From FEN-1139 sp964396375 (lineage in GTDB: Bacteria; Myxococcota_A; Polyangia; Polyangiales; Polyangiaceae), in the NCBI GenBank assembly GCA_964396375.1, contig CAYNEY010000013.1, forward strand, positions 1 to 64,000: a stretch of 64,000 nt of DNA, read 5' to 3'. The notes beneath the pieces are model-generated. The model did no database searches, was not told the origin of the DNA, and saw nothing but the letters and a program-made list of their open reading frames with translations. This document shows, piece by piece, positions 17,542 to 25,520 of this stretch. Numbering within the stretch: the stretch's first letter is position 1; every line of letters begins with the position of its first letter. A program made the position numbers and the translations under genes.

Positions 17542-18447
17542 TCAGCCCTCCCCCAGGAGCCCGCGAAGATAGTCCGCGTAGACACCCTTCGGCAGACGCG
17601 CTCCGAACTCGGCGAGGGCAGCGCGATCGAGCCACCCCTGCCGGAAAGCGATCTCCTCCAGGCAGGCGATCATCGTGCCCTGGCGGCGCTGAAGGGCGGC
17701 CACGAACTGCCCTGCCTCGAGCAGATCATCGTGGCTGCCCATGTCCAGCCAGACCATACCCCGTGGCAGCGGTAGCAGTATGGCACGAGCCTGCTCAAGG
17801 TACAGATTGTTCAGATCGGTGATCTCGAGCTCCCCGCGGACCGAAGGCTGAAGGCTGCGCGCCAGTCGTGGTGCATCGGCTCCGTAGAGGTAGAGCCCCG
17901 TCACTGCCAGATCGGAGCACGGACACGCAGGCTTCTCCTCGATCCGCGTCAGTGCGCCATCTCTGTCCAGCTCGGCCACGCCATAGGCGCGGGGGTCCTG
18001 GACTTGCGCGCCAAAAAGGACCGCACCTGAGAGCCGCCTCTCTGCCACATCGAGCAAGCCACGGAGTCCGGCTCCATAGAAGATGTTGTCCCCGAGGATC
18101 AACGCTACCGGGTGGTCGGCGAGAAACTCCTCACCGACCAAGAGAGCGTCAGCGATACCGCGAGGCTCACGCTGGACGGCGAAGGAGAACCTTACGCCAT
18201 AGCGAGAGCCATCCCCGAGCAACCGCTCGAAGGACGCGCGCTCCTCGGGTCGCGTCACGATCAAGATCTCGCGGATCTGGGCCAGCATCAAGACCGAGAG
18301 CGGATAGAAGATCATCGGCTTGTCGTAGACAGGTAGAAGCTGCTTAGACACCACTGCCGTGAGTGGCATCAGGCGTAGACCTTCTCCCCCGGCCACGACG
18401 ATGCCGCGCAAACTGTTACTGCGGGAAGGGCTGTTTACCTCGGTCAA
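17542..18447 (-). CDS. rfbA: Glucose-1-phosphate thymidylyltransferase
   Basis: The 301-residue nucleotidyltransferase opens with RGIVVAGGEGLRLMPLTAVVSKQLLPVYDKPMI, a variant of the pyrophosphorylase signature in which GLRLMP replaces the usual GTRLYP. LILGDNIFYGAGL and ARAYGVAELD-like motifs follow. It forms dTDP-glucose, the first step of the pathway completed by the next two genes. The first 10-12 residues precede the core and may be longer than in relatives, so a later start is possible. Confidence 0.94.
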   Translation of the reverse strand: MTEVNSPSRSNSLRGIVVAGGEGLRLMPLTAVVSKQLLPVYDKPMIFYPLSVLMLAQIREILIVTRPEERASFERLLGDGSRYGVRFSFAVQREPRGIADALLVGEEFLADHPVALILGDNIFYGAGLRGLLDVAERRLSGAVLFGAQVQDPRAYGVAELDRDGALTRIEEKPACPCSDLAVTGLYLYGADAPRLARSLQPSVRGELEITDLNNLYLEQARAILLPLPRGMVWLDMGSHDDLLEAGQFVAALQRRQGTMIACLEEIAFRQGWLDRAALAEFGARLPKGVYADYLRGLLGEG

Positions 18448-18487
18448 AACCGCACAGGAGCCTGGCAGAAGCCTCGAGATAAGGCAA

Positions 18488-18514
18488 GGGCCCCACCCAC
18501 ACGGGATGGAGCCC
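18488..18514 (-). terminator. Possible terminator hairpin after the Cys-rich gene
   Basis: GGGC-CCA-CCC pairs with GGG-TGG-GCCC around ACAC, with one mismatch and one bulge. It sits 30-56 nt beyond the stop of the cysteine-rich gene on the minus strand. The following sequence is only mildly T-rich, so the call is weak. Confidence 0.35.
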
Positions 18515-18543
18515 TCTTCTGAGAGAGCCAGTTGCCTGGGCTT

Positions 18544-19824
18544 TCAGCCCCCAGCGCCGGCCTCACCGCTCGCTGAAGCGCTCGCCTTCACCGACACGTT
18601 CACCTGGACGGAGGCATCGGCCTGGGCTTTGAGGGAGCCCGCGAAGCAAGCCCCGACCTTGAGCGCCGCGTCACCGCCACCCTGGACTGCCGCTTGCACA
18701 CCTTCCACTGTAGACTTCACGTTTCCAGCGACCTTCTCGAGCCGACCTTTCATGCCCAGGGTGACCTTGAGCAGGGCTGGCAGGTTCTTGGTCAGAGCGG
18801 CCTTCAACTTGGTGGCGGCTTCGGCATCGGCGGCGCCTTCTAGCTTAACCGTGACGGAAGGCGGCAAACACTCAACCTTGCCGCTCACCTCGGCGTCACA
18901 GTTCGCCTGGCACTCGGCGCTCATCTCCGGCGGCTTCACCTCGCCGCTGCACTTCGGAGCTTCCATCTTCGCGCTGCAACCGCCCGAACAACTGCCTTCA
19001 CACTTACCTTTGGCCTTCATCTCACATTCGGCACTGCAGGTCCCCTTGCAGTTGCCATTGCAGGTGGCGCTGGCCTTGCCATCGCACTTGCCCTCGCAGG
19101 TGCCCGCGCATTTCCCCTTGCTGTCCTTGCCGTCACACTTGCCCTCGCACTTGCCCTCGCACTTGCCGGTGATCTGACCTTCGCAGGTGCCTTCGCAGGA
19201 GCCACCGCATGTGCCCTCGCACTTGGCGCCTGCCTCTACGGTACAGGTGCCACTGCACTCCGCGCTGCACGACCCACTGATCTCCCCGCCTTCGCACTTG
19301 GCTTCCACGCTACCCGGCTTGATGTTGGCGTCACAGTTGGCCGCGCAGTCGACCATCGCGTCCATAGAGGCCTCACACTTCGGCTGAGTGAAATCCACCT
19401 TGAGGCTGCCCTTGGCCTTCGCCTTGAGCGTACCGAGAGCCTTCACCGCCGCGTTGCAGGCGGCCTCTGCCTTCTTGCCGGGTCCAGCATCCTTGGTTTC
19501 ATAGTCCGTGGCGCCTAGATCTTTGGCGAGACCGGCACACGCTGCCGCCACTTCGGCCTCGAACTCGCCGGCCATCGCCTGGAAGTTGGCTCCTGCGGCC
19601 AGCGCGGCCTTCACCTTGCCCTCCAGCTCCCCTTTTAGGCCGAAGTTTGCGCTCATCAAGGCCTTTGCATCACTGATGTCGGCAGGACAACCCCCGGGAA
19701 GAGAGTCGGCGCCGGGAATGCCACCGGGCATCTTCCCGCCACAATCGACGAGGGCTACTGCTCCAAGCAACAGCGCCGCCGACACCAAGAGACCACTCAC
19801 CTTGCCAGTTCGCTTTTGATTCAT
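18544..19824 (-). CDS. Cysteine-rich (CxGxC-repeat) exported protein
   Basis: Read from the ATG at 19824, which has a strong AGGAGGAAGG SD, the protein is 426 residues. It has a signal peptide ending near Cys28 (ALVDC, a lipobox-like site with unusual Asp at -1). A helical Ala/Lys-rich region follows (about 50-145), then a Cys-rich core (150-319) built from CEGxC, CxGxC and CSAEC units, then a second helical region (322-400). I do not recognise a family. The core could bind metal or form a disulfide ladder. A start at 19872 is possible but lacks an SD. The core is coded by low-complexity DNA. Confidence 0.8.
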   Translation of the reverse strand: MNQKRTGKVSGLLVSAALLLGAVALVDCGGKMPGGIPGADSLPGGCPADISDAKALMSANFGLKGELEGKVKAALAAGANFQAMAGEFEAEVAAACAGLAKDLGATDYETKDAGPGKKAEAACNAAVKALGTLKAKAKGSLKVDFTQPKCEASMDAMVDCAANCDANIKPGSVEAKCEGGEISGSCSAECSGTCTVEAGAKCEGTCGGSCEGTCEGQITGKCEGKCEGKCDGKDSKGKCAGTCEGKCDGKASATCNGNCKGTCSAECEMKAKGKCEGSCSGGCSAKMEAPKCSGEVKPPEMSAECQANCDAEVSGKVECLPPSVTVKLEGAADAEAATKLKAALTKNLPALLKVTLGMKGRLEKVAGNVKSTVEGVQAAVQGGGDAALKVGACFAGSLKAQADASVQVNVSVKASASASGEAGAGG

Positions 19825-20090
19825 GGACCTTCCTCCTGAGTTATCCAGACGGAGCGCCAGAACCCGAGTCAACGTTCAACCCCTCGCCCGTCTGGGAGCC
19901 TGGCTTGGTGAGCTAAGCCATCCTTAGTTCTCGCCAGTGCCACGACAGTCGAGACGCATCTTAGCTCCCCCAACCCTGGCGTAATCAAGAACAATTGAGT
20001 ACCGGCCAGCACGGCTTCACCCACAGTGAAACTCTGCCGCTCCGCCGAGAGTCCAAACCTACCATGCCCCTTGCCTCGATCGGGGTATCC

Positions 20091-20423
20091 TCACTCATTC
20101 TCATCGAAAGGCAGCGGGATTTGCTGATCGGAGACCTCTCGCTTCCGGCCACGGGACCCAGATCGTTCCAAAAGGAGTCGCTCCTGCTCGAAGTCGGCCT
20201 CGACCACCTCGGGATTATCGAGGGCGAAGGCGATCGCATCGAAGATTTTCGCTGCGCCGAGCTTGGGAAAGCGTTTCAGGATCGTCTCGACTCGAACCCC
20301 ATCGCGATAGAAGGCAAAGATCCGTCGGATCGGTACCCGGGACTCAGCGACGTACGGACTCCCTCCGAGAACACTCGGATCGACACGAACGTGAGGATGA
20401 GGGATGAGGACCAGTGGAAGCAC
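20091..20423 (-). CDS. DUF433-domain protein (antitoxin-like)
   Basis: The 110-residue product carries a DUF433 pattern: HPHVRVDPSVLGGSPYVAESRVPIRRI, then a helix-turn-helix-like segment and FDAIAFALDNPEVV. DUF433 proteins are small DNA-binding proteins often paired with a PIN-like toxin (DUF5615). No toxin-sized open frame sits on either side, so it is an orphan here. The C-terminal 25 residues are charged and probably disordered. Confidence 0.7.
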   Translation of the reverse strand: MLPLVLIPHPHVRVDPSVLGGSPYVAESRVPIRRIFAFYRDGVRVETILKRFPKLGAAKIFDAIAFALDNPEVVEADFEQERLLLERSGSRGRKREVSDQQIPLPFDENE

Positions 20424-20564
20424 GAGAGAACGTTCCTTTTACCGCGTCCCAACCGTCACCGCAATTTTCTAGCCGATGGAGTCTGGATCTCGCCATCCTC
20501 TGCTGGCGTAGTCCCGAGGTCACATCGGATGCGCTAGGCTCTGCTGTTCTCGGTTCGTACCCCC

Positions 20565-20987
20565 ATGCCAAGTCAGCCACGTTTCTGCTCCGAGTGCGGT
20601 GAGCCCATCGCCGAAGGCCGGTTGCTTGCGATACCCCATGCCACCCAGTGTCTCGCCTGTGCCAGCCACGAGCACGGTTCTCGAACCCCGCTCGCCCCGC
20701 CGAAGGCGCTCGCTGAGAAGCGCTTGATCACCACCATCCCTCTCAGGCGCTACCTCGGGAACGTGGGACAGAAGACGGAAGCAGACGACCTTTTTCGGAT
20801 TTTGGTGCGGATTCATCACCTATTTTCCCATATCAGCGCGACCGAAATTCGCTCGGCAATCACCGCCTGGTGCAAGCGGACCAACTCGCCGTTCACGCAG
20901 GAGGAACTCGACAACCTCGTCGAAGAGAGCCGAGCTTGGGCCGAACGGCACCGGAGGCCAGGCTTGCCGAAGTCGCGATACCGGTGA
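20565..20987 (+). CDS. Small protein with N-terminal DksA-type zinc finger
   Basis: The 140-residue product begins with a C4 finger, Cys8-x2-Cys11-x17-Cys29-x2-Cys32. The spacing and wording (CSECGEPIAEGRLLAIP, QCLAC) match the DksA/TraR finger. The DksA coiled coil, which would precede the finger, is absent. A helical region of about 85 residues (55-140) follows, which I do not recognise. The stop lies just before the SUI1/YwbE gene (11 bp to ATG 20999, or a GTGA overlap if GTG 20984 is used), so the two are probably co-translated. RNA polymerase binding is only a guess. Confidence 0.7.
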   Translation: MPSQPRFCSECGEPIAEGRLLAIPHATQCLACASHEHGSRTPLAPPKALAEKRLITTIPLRRYLGNVGQKTEADDLFRILVRIHHLFSHISATEIRSAITAWCKRTNSPFTQEELDNLVEESRAWAERHRRPGLPKSRYR

Positions 20988-20998
20988 AAGCTTGGGGT

Positions 20999-21634
20999 AT
21001 GGCGAAGCAGAAAGTGGTCGCGCTCCCGGGTGATGGGAAGACCCTGACCCACAGCCCCTTTGCAGCCCTGGGCTCGCTGCCCGTGGTGGCAAAGCCGCCG
21101 CTGGCCCAAGCTCCGAGGCTCGCCCCAGCCAGCCCTCCCCCTTTTTCGCCGTCACGGGTGCGTTTGCGCCTCGAGTCTCGTGGGACAAGTGGGAAGGTCA
21201 TCACACGTATCGAGTCACTCCCGCAAGAGAACCTGGAAGCACTCGCTGCAGCCCTGCGCCGAGCTCTGGGTTGCGGTGCCACCTTGGATGGCACCGATTT
21301 GATCCTCACTGGCTCGCTCGTGGAGCGCGCGGGCGCTTGGCTCAACAATGTGAAGGATCTTCGGGCGGTCTCGGAGAACAAACCCCGTTGTCCCACCTCT
21401 GCGCAGTCTGTTCAGATGCACACCCCAACACCGACCCACTTGTCGCCCATGCGTCGCAGCGATGTGCGGCCTGGACAGCGCGTGGCTATCGTGACCAAGG
21501 TTGACCAAGCAAGTGGCGCACTCACCGAAGGCATCGTGCGCCACTTGCTCACCAACGCGGCCCTGCATCCGCGCGGGATCAAGGTGCGCCTCGAAGGCGG
21601 CCAGATTGGCCGGGTTCAGGTCCTTTACGACTGA
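20999..21634 (+). CDS. SUI1/eIF1-like (YciH) domain fused to YwbE-like domain
   Basis: The 211-residue product has a Pro-rich leader (about 1-50) and a SUI1/YciH domain (about 52-130; ITRIESLPQENLEALAAALRR and LGCGATLDG). A linker follows, then a YwbE/DUF2196 domain from about 151 (RPGQRVAIVTKVDQ, TEGIVRHLLTN, HPRGIKVRLEGGQIGRVQ). SUI1 proteins act in translation initiation. YwbE-like proteins are small, of unknown function and probably RNA-associated. The frame is continuous through the linker. ATG 20999 has no good SD, and GTG 20984 overlaps the previous stop. Confidence 0.78.
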   Translation: MAKQKVVALPGDGKTLTHSPFAALGSLPVVAKPPLAQAPRLAPASPPPFSPSRVRLRLESRGTSGKVITRIESLPQENLEALAAALRRALGCGATLDGTDLILTGSLVERAGAWLNNVKDLRAVSENKPRCPTSAQSVQMHTPTPTHLSPMRRSDVRPGQRVAIVTKVDQASGALTEGIVRHLLTNAALHPRGIKVRLEGGQIGRVQVLYD

Positions 21635-21737
21635 TCGCGACAGTCACCAACCCCAGACCGCATCGTGACGCGGTCATCATGGCGAATCCTGCCGCCTAAT
21701 CTCGGTCGTCGAGGCAATCGAAACACCTCTTCTTCCG

Positions 21738-23720
21738 CTACCCCGCGAAGAAATGGGCGCGGAGGCGGGCCGCTATCTGAGGGGCGTCGAAGCCAAGCTC
21801 GCTCTGGATGCGCTGAAAGGGCGCCGAGACGCCGAAGCGATCGAGGCCAATCGCGAGTCCTTCGAGGCCCACGATGGTCCTCATGCAGGAGGTCGTGCCA
21901 AGCTCGAAGCCAGCACGAGGCAGGCCGGGGGGCAGCAGCCGAGCGCGCTCTTCGGCGGGCATGGCTTCGAAGAGTTCAAAGCATGGCATCGAGACCACAC
22001 GGACGGGACGTCCCTCGGCTTCGAGGAGCTTCGCGGCCTCGAGGGCAGTTCCTACTTCACTGCCGGTCGCTACCAGCACCAGCTGGGGCGAAGCGGGGTC
22101 GTGGACAATGTAGGCTCCACCGAGGATGCTCTTCGGATCGAAGGTGGCTGGCCGTGGCAGAACAGGCAGGATCTGGCGGGACAGGGCCAATGCCGTCGGA
22201 CCGTTGGTTCGTGTGAGAGCGTGGTACCAGGCCGCGGCAGTCTCCATCGGATCGGCGGGGCGAAACAGGTGAAGGTTGGGGATCAACCGCATGGCGTTGA
22301 AGTGTTCGACGGGTTGATGGGTGGGGCCATCTTCGCCGACGTACACGGTATCGTGGGAAAATACGTAGATGACCCGACGCTCCATCAACGCCGAGAGGCG
22401 CATGCCCGGGCGCAGGTAATCGCTGAACACCAAGAACGTGGAGCCGAACGGGAGGAAGAAGCCACTCAGCGAGAGCCCGTTCACGATGGCGCTCATGCCA
22501 TGTTCCCGGATCCCAAAATGGATATTTCTTCCGGAGAAATCAGCGCGGGTGACGTCCCCCCCCCCATCGATGGTGGTAAGGACAGAAGCTGCCAGATCCG
22601 CCGAACCGCCTACCAGCGCAGGCAGGTGACGGGCCGCACACTGCTCGACGAAATGGGAGATCTTCCGGGTTGCTTCTGGCTTCTCTCCTGCGGCCTTCAC
22701 CAACTCGTCAAGGAGTTGTGGGGTGATCTTCGGGTCAAGGTGGTGCTCATAGCGCACCCGATCGGTCTCGTTTAGTCCTTCCCATCGCGCCTGCCACGCG
22801 AGACGCAGACCACGGTTCTCCGCCACACGCGCGACGAAAGGCTGGTAAGCCTCCTCGGGAACGAAGAAATCTGGCTCCAGCGGCCACCCAGCGGCTTCTT
22901 TGGCGGCTTTGCGCTCGGCCGCCCCGAGCGGTGCCCCGTGAGCGCTCGACTTGCCCTGCTTATTCGGCGCGCCATAGCCGATCTGCGTACGGGCGATGAT
23001 GAGGCTCGGTTGGCCGCGGTGCCGCACCGCCTCGTCGAGGGCGGCGCGGAGCGACTCGTGGTCGTGCCCGTCGGCACGGGTGACGTGCCATCCACAGCCA
23101 CGAAACACGGTCTCGATGTCTTCGCTGAAGCTAAGCTCGGTGGTACCGTCGATCGTGATCCGGTTGTCGTCATAGATGAGCTTCAGGTTGTCGAGCCCGA
23201 GGTGTCCGGCGAAGCTGATCGCTTCGCGCGAGACCCCTTCCATCAGATCCCCGTCGCCCGCCACGCAGAACACGCGATAGTCGATCAGCGGACCATCGGC
23301 GAGCGGGAAACGCGCGCCCATCATTTTGCCGGCCAACGCGAGGCCCACGGCATTGCCAATGCCCTGTCCGAGCGGACCGGTCGTGGTCTCGATCCCTGGG
23401 ACCAGACCCACCTCCGGGTGTCCAGGAGTCTTCGAGCCCCACTGGCGAAACTGCTTCAGATCGTCGACCGTGAGTGGGTAGCCCGCAAGGTGGAGCAAAG
23501 AGTAGAGCAGCGCTGAAGCGTGGCCGGGAGACAGCACGAAACGGTCGCGGTTCGGCCAGTTCGGCTCACTCGGATCGTAGCGAAGATAGCGGGTGAACAG
23601 CTCGACACCAATCCCGGCCAGGCCCATCGGGGTACCGGGGTGACCGCTCCCAGCCTTCTCGACGGCGTCGACGGCGAGGAAGCGGACAGTCTGAATGGCT
23701 TTCTCCAGTGTGCGATCCAT
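21738..23720 (-). CDS. tkt: Transketolase
   Basis: The 660-residue enzyme starts MDRTLEKAIQTVRFLAVDAVEKAGSGHPGTPMG. It has the ThDP-binding motif GDGDLMEGVS, the GRNIHFGIREHGM active-site region and SHDTVYVGEDGPTHQP. It moves two-carbon units in the pentose phosphate pathway. The open frame reaches 23795, but the family N-terminus fits ATG 23720. An AGGAG lies 18 nt upstream, rather far. The gene follows mltG on the same strand and ends convergent to the SUI1/YwbE gene. Confidence 0.95.
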   Translation of the reverse strand: MDRTLEKAIQTVRFLAVDAVEKAGSGHPGTPMGLAGIGVELFTRYLRYDPSEPNWPNRDRFVLSPGHASALLYSLLHLAGYPLTVDDLKQFRQWGSKTPGHPEVGLVPGIETTTGPLGQGIGNAVGLALAGKMMGARFPLADGPLIDYRVFCVAGDGDLMEGVSREAISFAGHLGLDNLKLIYDDNRITIDGTTELSFSEDIETVFRGCGWHVTRADGHDHESLRAALDEAVRHRGQPSLIIARTQIGYGAPNKQGKSSAHGAPLGAAERKAAKEAAGWPLEPDFFVPEEAYQPFVARVAENRGLRLAWQARWEGLNETDRVRYEHHLDPKITPQLLDELVKAAGEKPEATRKISHFVEQCAARHLPALVGGSADLAASVLTTIDGGGDVTRADFSGRNIHFGIREHGMSAIVNGLSLSGFFLPFGSTFLVFSDYLRPGMRLSALMERRVIYVFSHDTVYVGEDGPTHQPVEHFNAMRLIPNLHLFRPADPMETAAAWYHALTRTNGPTALALSRQILPVLPRPATFDPKSILGGAYIVHDPASPQLVLVATGSEVGTALEAAKLLEAEGRPVRVVSMPCFELFEAMPAEERARLLPPGLPRAGFELGTTSCMRTIVGLEGLAIGLDRFGVSAPFQRIQSELGFDAPQIAARLRAHFFAG

Positions 23721-23809
23721 GGGTGCACTAGTTAGCGCTCCTTCCGCGCTCTGGAAAGCAGAACCTCGGCGCAAGGGCAGCATTGGGCCGGCCAATCACC
23801 TGCCCCAAG

Positions 23810-24952
23810 TCAGTGAGGTGCAGCGCTACCGGTAATCGCGCGACGATGTTCCTCGAAGCTGCGGGAAAAGCGGTGCCGCTTGCCCCCAATGGCCACGAAG
23901 AAGAGATAATCGGTCTGAGCTGGCATCAGCGCGGCAAGGATCGAGGCTTTCCCTGGATTCGCGATTGGACCCGGGGGAAGCCCCGGATGCAGGTACGTGT
24001 TGTAGGGGTTGGCGCGATCGCGCAGCATCCGTGGTGTGACCGGCGGGGGGCCGAGCAAAGGCAGAGTCCCGCAGCTCTCGAGGAGCGGACGCGTCACCAT
24101 GCATCCGTAGGCTGCCGTTGGGTCGGATTGGAGCATCCGTACCGGACGGAAATCAGTATCGGCGAGGCGGTTCTCGAACACACTAGCGATGAGCGGGCGC
24201 TCCTCGTCGAGCATGGCCTCCTTCTCGATCAGCGAAGCCAAGGTGAGGAGTTCACTCTCGCTCCGCGTTCGGCGGGGTGTGGTCGCCTCGAGCTGGGCCA
24301 GACGTCGCCGTGTTTCCGCCACCAGCCGCCGCACCACATCCTCGGCGCGCTCATTGACGAAGAACTGGTAGGTGTCCGGAAACAGATATCCTTCTACGCT
24401 CGGCGCTTCGATCCCGAGCTCCTTCAGCAAGGGTTTGGCATGGACTGCGGCGACGAAACTCTCCCGCGAGCAGATGCCTTTGTCGAAGAGTCGGGCGGCG
24501 ATGCGCTGGTGTTCGAACCCCTCGGGAATAGTGAGCTGAACCCGCGGACGCCCCGTCGACCGCGCCAGCTGGAGCAGGAGCTGGGCGGGGGAGAGTTCAT
24601 CGGAGACCAGGTGCTCCCCGGGCATCAGGGGGGTCGCGTGACCGAGGGTGGCTCGATACAGAAAAAACATCCAACGGTGGTCAATCAGCCCCTGTTCCGC
24701 AAGCACCTGGCCTAGCTCAGCGGCCGAAGGATTCGGCGGCAACTCGAACGCCACCAGCTTCCCCTGCCCGACCCGCCGCAGGTGCGCACTGACGTAGATC
24801 ACACCGAAGAGCGCGGTCGGCACCAGCACTGCAACGGCGCCGAGGAGGATGAGCAGCCACGGCGCCCGCCCTGGGGAGAGCCGTGTGCCGACTCTCCTCG
24901 CGTCCCGTTCCGTTGGAGTCCGCGGCCGTCTCGCCTTCCGCTTCCGGGTCAT
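23810..24952 (-). CDS. mltG: Endolytic murein transglycosylase MltG
   Basis: The 380-residue protein has a basic N-terminus, one membrane segment (about 32-54) and a periplasmic YceG domain. The domain shows IPEGFEHQRIA, PSVEGYLFPDTYQF, LASLIEKEAMLDEERPLIASVFENRL and a closing NPYNTYLHPGLPPGPIANPG. MltG cuts nascent glycan strands inside the chain and sets strand length. Its ATG overlaps the ruvX stop by 4 nt; the mltG-ruvX pairing is common in bacteria. Confidence 0.93.
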   Translation of the reverse strand: MTRKRKARRPRTPTERDARRVGTRLSPGRAPWLLILLGAVAVLVPTALFGVIYVSAHLRRVGQGKLVAFELPPNPSAAELGQVLAEQGLIDHRWMFFLYRATLGHATPLMPGEHLVSDELSPAQLLLQLARSTGRPRVQLTIPEGFEHQRIAARLFDKGICSRESFVAAVHAKPLLKELGIEAPSVEGYLFPDTYQFFVNERAEDVVRRLVAETRRRLAQLEATTPRRTRSESELLTLASLIEKEAMLDEERPLIASVFENRLADTDFRPVRMLQSDPTAAYGCMVTRPLLESCGTLPLLGPPPVTPRMLRDRANPYNTYLHPGLPPGPIANPGKASILAALMPAQTDYLFFVAIGGKRHRFSRSFEEHRRAITGSAAPH

Positions 24953-25371
24953 CTCTTCCTCCTGGCGCTCACCTTAAGGAAGGTTTCGAGCAGAAGGGCC
25001 GCTGCCTCACTGTCCACCAGCTGCCGCCGACGGCGTTCATCGAGTCCAAGCTCGGCGAGCCGGTCGTGAGCCTGACGTGTGGTGAGGCGCTCATCGAGCA
25101 GCACGACCCTTCGGCCCGAGCGCTCCTTCAAGGATTGAGCAAAGGCTCGAGCGCGCCGCGCCGCTGTACCCTCCGAGCCGTCCATCGACCGGGGCAGACC
25201 CACCACGAAAACATCTATCCCCTCCTGCTGTGCCAGCTCCGTCAGCTTCTTGACCACCTGACCGGCATGCCTACCTTCGAGGTAGGGGCGAGCATGGGCC
25301 ATGAGGCCTAGCTCGTCGGAAACTGCGAGGCCGACACGAATCCTTCCAAAGTCGACTGCCGCTGCCCTCAC
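24949..25371 (-). CDS. ruvX: RuvX/YqgF RNase H-fold nuclease
   Basis: The 140-residue protein has the RNase H-like opening VDFGRIRVGLAVSD, the central FVVGLPRSMDGSEG, LLDERLTTRQA and the C-terminal acidic VDSEAAALLLETFL. These are the conserved elements of YqgF/RuvX, implicated in pre-16S rRNA 5'-end processing and formerly called a Holliday-junction resolvase. It leads the ruvX-mltG operon and is divergent from hisS. Confidence 0.92.
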   Translation of the reverse strand: MRAAAVDFGRIRVGLAVSDELGLMAHARPYLEGRHAGQVVKKLTELAQQEGIDVFVVGLPRSMDGSEGTAARRARAFAQSLKERSGRRVVLLDERLTTRQAHDRLAELGLDERRRRQLVDSEAAALLLETFLKVSARRKR

Positions 25372-25438
25372 GAGCTGCTAGCTAGCATGCGCTCGTCAAC
25401 ACGCCGAACGGAGAAGATGTCCAACCGTGAAAATACCC

Positions 25439-25474
25439 CAACTTGTCACCAGGTCTTGACCTCCAGACAAGTTG
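25439..25474 (+). promoter_or_regulatory. Inverted repeat in the hisS upstream region
   Basis: CAACTTGTC (25439-25447) and GACAAGTTG (25466-25474) are perfect 9-bp inverted arms. The 18 bp between them contain a second nested dyad, AGGTC-TT-GACCT. A weak promoter can be drawn through it: TTGACC at 25456, then CATATG after 17 bp. It lies 47 bp upstream of the hisS start and could be an operator or an RNA hairpin. Confidence 0.45.
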
Positions 25475-25520
25475 TGAGCATATGCGCGGTCGGCCGGCCC
25501 GAGCCCGCCTGAGAGAGAGC

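Noticed and set aside
20999..21634. SUI1 and YwbE as two separate genes
   Set aside because: The frame is continuous through the linker. The internal ATG at 21449 has no SD, so a fusion is the simpler reading, though two products cannot be fully excluded.
21656..21675. GACCGC-8-GCGGTC hairpin between the SUI1/YwbE gene and tkt as a terminator
   Set aside because: The stem is only 6 bp and neither side has a U-tract.
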